From an uncultured Opitutia bacterium (lineage in GTDB: Bacteria; Verrucomicrobiota; Verrucomicrobiia; Opitutales; UBA953), in NCBI GenBank assembly GCA_937874455.1, contig CALNBE010000244.1, positions 1-9,843 on the forward strand: a stretch of DNA of 9,843 bases. The letters are read 5' to 3'. Positions 7,051-9,843 of this stretch are shown here, piece by piece. The translations under genes were made by a program, and so were the position numbers. Under the pieces are notes generated by a model that did not search any database, had not been told where the DNA came from, and saw only the letters and a program-made list of their open reading frames with translations. Each line of letters opens with the position of its first letter. The stretch's first letter is position 1.

Positions 7051-7731
7051 ATGCTCCTCTGCATCCCTCACGTTCTTTCCCCCGAACAAGCCGCCCAAGC
7101 CCGCCAGCACCTCGACGGCGCCTCCTGGATCAACGGCTCCGCCACTGCGGGACACCTCGCCGCCCGCGTCAAAAACAACGAACAACTCGATCCCGCCAAC
7201 CCGGTCGCCCGGGAAATCGGCGGCATGATCTTGCAGGCGCTTTCCCAAAACCCGCTCTTCCTCTCCGCCGCGCTTCCCTTGCGCATCCTCCCTCCAATGT
7301 TCAACCGCTACGGCCCCGGGCAAACCTACGGATTTCACATCGACGGCTCCATCCGCAACATTCCCGGCACTCCCGTGCGCATCCGCACCGACTTGTCCTG
7401 CACCCTCTTTTTCTCCGAGCCGGAGGAATACGACGGCGGCGAACTGCAGATCGACGACACCTATGGCCGCCAGTCTGTCAAACTGCCCGCCGGCCACATG
7501 GTGCTCTACCCGTCCACCAGCCTCCACCAAGTCACCCCCGTCACCCGCGGCACCCGCACCAGCGCCTTCTTCTGGCTCCAAAGCATGATCCGCGAGGACA
7601 CCGAGCGCGCGTTACTCTACCACCTCGACACCGCCCTCCAAGCCCTCATTGCCGACCATCCCGAGCACCGCTCCATCACCGCGCTCACCGGCACCTATCA
7701 CAATTTGCTCCGCCACTGGGCGGAAATGTAA
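7051..7731 (+). CDS. piuC: PKHD-type Fe(II)/2-oxoglutarate hydroxylase, PiuC/YbiX family
   Basis: This 226-residue enzyme matches the length of E. coli YbiX (225). It belongs to the double-stranded beta-helix dioxygenases that use Fe(II), O2 and 2-oxoglutarate. The iron ligands are visible as H96 and D98 in GFHIDGS (95-100) with distal H159 in SLHQVTPV (157-164). R169 in TRGTRTSAF is the expected 2-oxoglutarate anchor. The N-terminal half has the family pattern NNEQLD (42-47) and the start of the core FNRYGPGQTYGFH (84-96). The C-terminal helical extension is complete. In E. coli ybiX adjoins fiu, and in Pseudomonas piuC accompanies piuA, so the context agrees. The natural substrate is not established. 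It is the third gene of the cassette and ends 5 bases from the convergent birA stop. No Shine-Dalgarno is present. Confidence 0.93.
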   Translation: MLLCIPHVLSPEQAAQARQHLDGASWINGSATAGHLAARVKNNEQLDPANPVAREIGGMILQALSQNPLFLSAALPLRILPPMFNRYGPGQTYGFHIDGSIRNIPGTPVRIRTDLSCTLFFSEPEEYDGGELQIDDTYGRQSVKLPAGHMVLYPSTSLHQVTPVTRGTRTSAFFWLQSMIREDTERALLYHLDTALQALIADHPEHRSITALTGTYHNLLRHWAEM

Positions 7732-7736
7732 GCCCC

Positions 7737-8726
7737 TTATTTTTTCTTTAGCGTCACTTCCCCGGCGTTCAACGCGTGGGTATTTCCTTTGCTGTCGCGA
7801 AGCAGCAGCGCCCCGCTTTCGTCCAGGCCGGCCACCGTGCCCGCCAATTCCTTTCCCAGCATGGAAACCGTCACTTTTTTCCCGCAAAGGAAATCATACC
7901 GCGTCCACAGTTCCGCGAAATCCGCCCCCTTTCCCTCCGCGACAAATTTTTCGTAACTCGCCAGCAGGTGCGCGATGATTTCCGCCGCAGTCCGGTGCGG
8001 ATCCAGCGGCTTGCCCACCGCCAGCGCCAGCGACCCGGCAGTCGCCCGCAACTCCGGAGGAAAATCCTTTTCCCGCGCATTGAGGTTGATGCCGATGCCA
8101 AACACCAAGTCCCGCACATGGTCCGCGTCAATCCGCGCCTCGGTCAAAATTCCCGCCAGTTTGCGACCGTCGCACAACAAATCGTTCGGCCACTTCACCT
8201 GCATTTTCAATCCAAACCGCTCCGCCAAAAAATGCCCGAGCCGCACCCCCATCACCAGCGTGAACATCTGCATCCGCTCCGGCGCCAGCAGCGGCCGAAA
8301 CGCCAAGGAAAGATACAGATTCCCATTGTCTTTGCTGTGCCAAACCCGGCCCAGACGGCCCCGCCCCGCCGTCTGCACCGCCGCCAGCACCCCAAATGGG
8401 GGCTCCCGGCCCGCCGCCAACTGCCGTTCCGCTTCGCTGTTGGTGCTATCCACCGCCTCCAGTCCGAGCAACGGCAACTCCCGCCCCGACAACAAACGCA
8501 CCCGGGCCGCCACCAGCGCCGCGTGCAACCGCTCCGGCACCCGCGTCATCCGGTAGCCAACCCGGGTCGAGGCCTCGAACACAAACCCTTCCCTGCGCAA
8601 CCGCTCCAGCCGCCCCCACACACTGACCCGCGACAAGCCCAGCTCCCGGGCAATTTTGTCCCCGCTCACCGGCGTGTCGCCGGCGACAAGGAATGCTTCC
8701 AAAATGGTGCGGTCGATTTCTGGCAT
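7737..8726 (-). CDS. birA: Biotin--[acetyl-CoA-carboxylase] ligase / probable biotin repressor BirA
   Basis: This cytoplasmic enzyme makes biotinyl-5'-AMP from biotin and ATP and transfers biotin to the carrier lysine of biotin-dependent carboxylases. At 329 residues it is close to E. coli BirA (321). Seen: an N-terminal winged helix-turn-helix (about 5-60, VSGDKIARELGLSRVSV), substrate loop VDSTN (92-96), the catalytic GRGRLGRVW (121-129), KWPNDLLCDGRKLAGIL (178-194) with K178 matching the essential E. coli K183, and GIGINLN (210-216). A C-terminal SH3-like domain spans about 280-326. The DNA-binding domain means it may also repress genes in response to biotin, but no biotin gene is near. 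The frame extends to a TTG at 8774; the ATG at 8726 is preferred because it starts right at the HTH domain. It diverges from proB. Confidence 0.94.
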   Translation of the reverse strand: MPEIDRTILEAFLVAGDTPVSGDKIARELGLSRVSVWGRLERLRREGFVFEASTRVGYRMTRVPERLHAALVAARVRLLSGRELPLLGLEAVDSTNSEAERQLAAGREPPFGVLAAVQTAGRGRLGRVWHSKDNGNLYLSLAFRPLLAPERMQMFTLVMGVRLGHFLAERFGLKMQVKWPNDLLCDGRKLAGILTEARIDADHVRDLVFGIGINLNAREKDFPPELRATAGSLALAVGKPLDPHRTAAEIIAHLLASYEKFVAEGKGADFAELWTRYDFLCGKKVTVSMLGKELAGTVAGLDESGALLLRDSKGNTHALNAGEVTLKKK

Positions 8727-8814
8727 CAGCAGCAATGTTTTCCCCACTTTGCCCGCGCCGCCCCACCACCGCAACCTTTCCTCCGCGCCGCCTCACAAAA
8801 AAAATCCTTTCCGC

Positions 8815-8841
8815 CGCACAGCAAACAGTTACCCCTGTGCG
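8815..8841. repeat. Inverted repeat in the proB leader
   Basis: CGCACAG (8815-8821) and CTGTGCG (8835-8841) form a perfect 7-bp stem around a 13-base loop. The stem ends five bases before the proB ATG, inside the 120-base birA-proB divergent gap (8727-8846). It could be an operator or a translation-limiting hairpin. No standard -35/-10 pair is evident in this gap. Confidence 0.45.
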
Positions 8842-8846
8842 CTTTT

Positions 8847-9617
8847 ATGAAGAACCATCGCTGGGTCATCAAACTGGGCACGGGCGTGCTCTCCCGCAAA
8901 AACGGCACCATCGACACCCGCCACATCGGCGAGCTGGTCGGCCAGTTCGCCACCCTCATGCAAAACGGCCATGAACTCGTGGTCGTCTCCTCCGGTGCCA
9001 TCGCCGCCGGCATGACGATTATGCAGCTCGACCAGCGCCCCAAGAAAACCAACGAGCTTCAGGCCTGCGCCACCATCGGCCAGATCGAGCTGATGAGCCA
9101 GTACCAGCACGCCCTCCACCGCCACAAAATCCTCGGCAGCCAGCTCCTCCTCACCTACGGCGACCTCGACAGCAAAACCCGCTCCCGCAACGCCAGCCTC
9201 ACCCTCGAATACCTGCTCTCCCAAAAACGCATTCTCCCCATCATCAACGAAAACGACGCCATCGCCAACGAGGAGATCAAGGTCGGCGACAACGACCGTC
9301 TCTCCGCCTACGTGGCCAGTCTCGTCCAAGCCGACAAACTCATCATCCTCACTTCCATCGACGGGCTGATGACCTCCCTCGACGGCAAAGGAAAAGTCAT
9401 CAAACGCCTCACCAAGCTCGACGACCAAACCCGCGGTCTCGCTTCCGGGCCCGGCAGCCAACGCAATGTCGGCGGCATGGTCACCAAACTGCTCGCGGCG
9501 GAAATCGCCGCCAAGGCGGGCATCACCACCATCATCGCCAACGGCCGCACGCCCGACATCCTGCCAAAAATCGCCGCCAACAAATTTGTCGGCACCACCA
9601 TCAAACTGTCGGCCTGA
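8847..9617 (+). CDS. proB: Glutamate 5-kinase, kinase domain only
   Basis: This enzyme phosphorylates L-glutamate to gamma-glutamyl phosphate, the first step of proline synthesis, in the cytoplasm. The 256 residues form one amino-acid-kinase fold: WVIKLGTGVLS (6-16), VVSSGAIAAG (46-55), INENDAIANEEIKVGDND (133-150), KLIILTSIDGL (164-174) and NVGGMVTKLLAAEIAAKAG (207-225). The glutamate- and ATP-binding motifs of ProB are all present. E. coli ProB has 367 residues with a C-terminal PUA domain; here the protein stops right after the kinase domain (FVGTTIKLSA), and no PUA-like sequence is visible in any plus frame downstream. Short ProB proteins exist in other bacteria, so this is probably natural. 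The ATG at 8847 is preferred although the frame is open much further upstream (to 7776), because that part lies over birA. proA is not next in the visible part. Confidence 0.93.
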   Translation: MKNHRWVIKLGTGVLSRKNGTIDTRHIGELVGQFATLMQNGHELVVVSSGAIAAGMTIMQLDQRPKKTNELQACATIGQIELMSQYQHALHRHKILGSQLLLTYGDLDSKTRSRNASLTLEYLLSQKRILPIINENDAIANEEIKVGDNDRLSAYVASLVQADKLIILTSIDGLMTSLDGKGKVIKRLTKLDDQTRGLASGPGSQRNVGGMVTKLLAAEIAAKAGITTIIANGRTPDILPKIAANKFVGTTIKLSA

Positions 9618-9621
9618 GGCA

Positions 9622-9636
9622 GAGGAAATTTTCCTC
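9622..9636. repeat. Short palindrome after proB
   Basis: GAGGAAA and TTTCCTC form a 7-bp inverted repeat around a single T, four bases after the proB stop codon. The loop is too tight for a good RNA hairpin without opening the AT centre. It may contribute to 3' end formation of proB mRNA or be a protein site. Confidence 0.4.
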
Positions 9637-9650
9637 CGCGGCAAGCATCT

Positions 9651-9733
9651 CGAGGAGCCTCGGCTCACCTCGGGGAGCGCACGCATCTTGCGTGCTGTGC
9701 CGGGCATCTTGCCCGGCATTTCCCGAAGGGAAA
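9651..9733. repeat. Cluster of three adjacent hairpins, REP-like element
   Basis: Three inverted repeats follow one another: GCACGCA-TCT-TGCGTGC (9679-9695), TGCCGGGCA-TCT-TGCCCGGCA (9698-9718) and TTTCCC-GAA-GGGAAA (9719-9733). The first two share the core GCATCTTGC and the same TCT loop and are 2 bases apart. A palindromic GAGCC-TC-GGCTC (9655-9666) lies ahead of them. This paired-hairpin plan is that of dispersed REP/ERIC-like intergenic repeats. A role as proB transcript terminator or mRNA stabiliser is possible, though no T run follows. Only one copy is in the window, so its dispersed nature is inference. Confidence 0.6.
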
Positions 9734-9758
9734 AACCACACGCGCTGGATAAATCATA

Positions 9759-9843
9759 ATGCTCTCCTCGCCCGCCGCGCCTTCCATGCCCGAAAACATT
9801 TCCTCCGCGCCACATCCCGGCACAAAAAAATTTCGCCCCCATT
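9759..9843 (+). CDS. Possible 5' end of a further gene, cut by the window edge
   Basis: An open frame begins with ATG at 9759 (MLSSPAAPSMPENISS...) and has a second in-frame ATG at 9786 (MPENISSAPHPG...). It remains open for 28 codons to the right edge. The N-terminus is Pro/Ser-rich and resembles nothing I recognise. There is no Shine-Dalgarno, as for the other genes here. It could equally be an accidental open frame. Confidence 0.3.
   Translation, partial: MLSSPAAPSMPENISSAPHPGTKKFRPH

Noticed and set aside
7776..8846. Upstream in-frame extension of ProB giving a 613-residue fusion
   Set aside because: The extension lies antisense to birA and is Arg/Pro/Gln-rich; the ProB fold begins exactly at the ATG at 8847.
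8727..8846. Biotin operator between birA and proB
   Set aside because: No match to the long inverted TTGTAAACC-type operator is visible, and no biotin synthesis or transport gene is adjacent.
1..9843. CRISPR array, tRNA/rRNA gene, transposase, phage or toxin-antitoxin genes
   Set aside because: No regularly spaced repeats, cloverleaf, rRNA-like stretch or matching protein was found on either strand.

Overview
The window is GC-rich chromosomal DNA with dense, well-spaced housekeeping and envelope genes. It holds no RNA gene, CRISPR array, insertion sequence or phage gene that I can see. The glycine-rich membrane-anchored VWA protein, starts without Shine-Dalgarno sequences and GC-rich paired hairpins suggest a member of the Verrucomicrobiota, perhaps class Opitutae. 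This is a judgement from style, not from a marker gene.

Left part (1-2850). A bidirectional hairpin terminator (21-56) closes a minus-strand gene for a single-pass membrane protein with a von Willebrand factor A domain (64-1194). Diverging from it is a two-gene unit: a small mechanosensitive channel of the MscS family (1329-2204), overlapped by 35 bases by an ExoD-family membrane protein (2170-2850).

Middle part (2851-7731). A 413-base gene-free leader with an AT-rich patch precedes a three-gene iron cassette on the plus strand. The genes are a Fiu/PiuA-type TonB-dependent catecholate siderophore receptor (3264-5582), a PepSY-domain inner-membrane protein of the PiuB type (5648-7030) and a PiuC/YbiX-type Fe(II)/2-oxoglutarate (PKHD) hydroxylase (7051-7731). 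The likely division of labour is uptake across the outer membrane, then handling or reduction of the ferric siderophore at the inner membrane, plus an iron-dependent oxygenase of unsettled role. No siderophore biosynthesis gene or inner-membrane siderophore permease lies in the window. A strong GC-rich hairpin sits between the receptor and piuB.

Right part (7737-9843). BirA, a biotin-protein ligase with an N-terminal helix-turn-helix (minus strand), converges on piuC with a 5-base gap and diverges from proB (8847-9617). ProB is a glutamate 5-kinase of proline synthesis that consists of the kinase domain only. After proB comes a gene-free stretch with three back-to-back hairpins, two of them with the same core. 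An open frame starting near 9759 or 9786 runs off the right edge.

No undescribed system is evident. The points most worth a second look are the arginine/proline-rich insert in PiuB, the paired-hairpin element after proB, the regulatory leader and intercistronic hairpin of the iron cassette, and the VWA protein with a TonB-like anchor.
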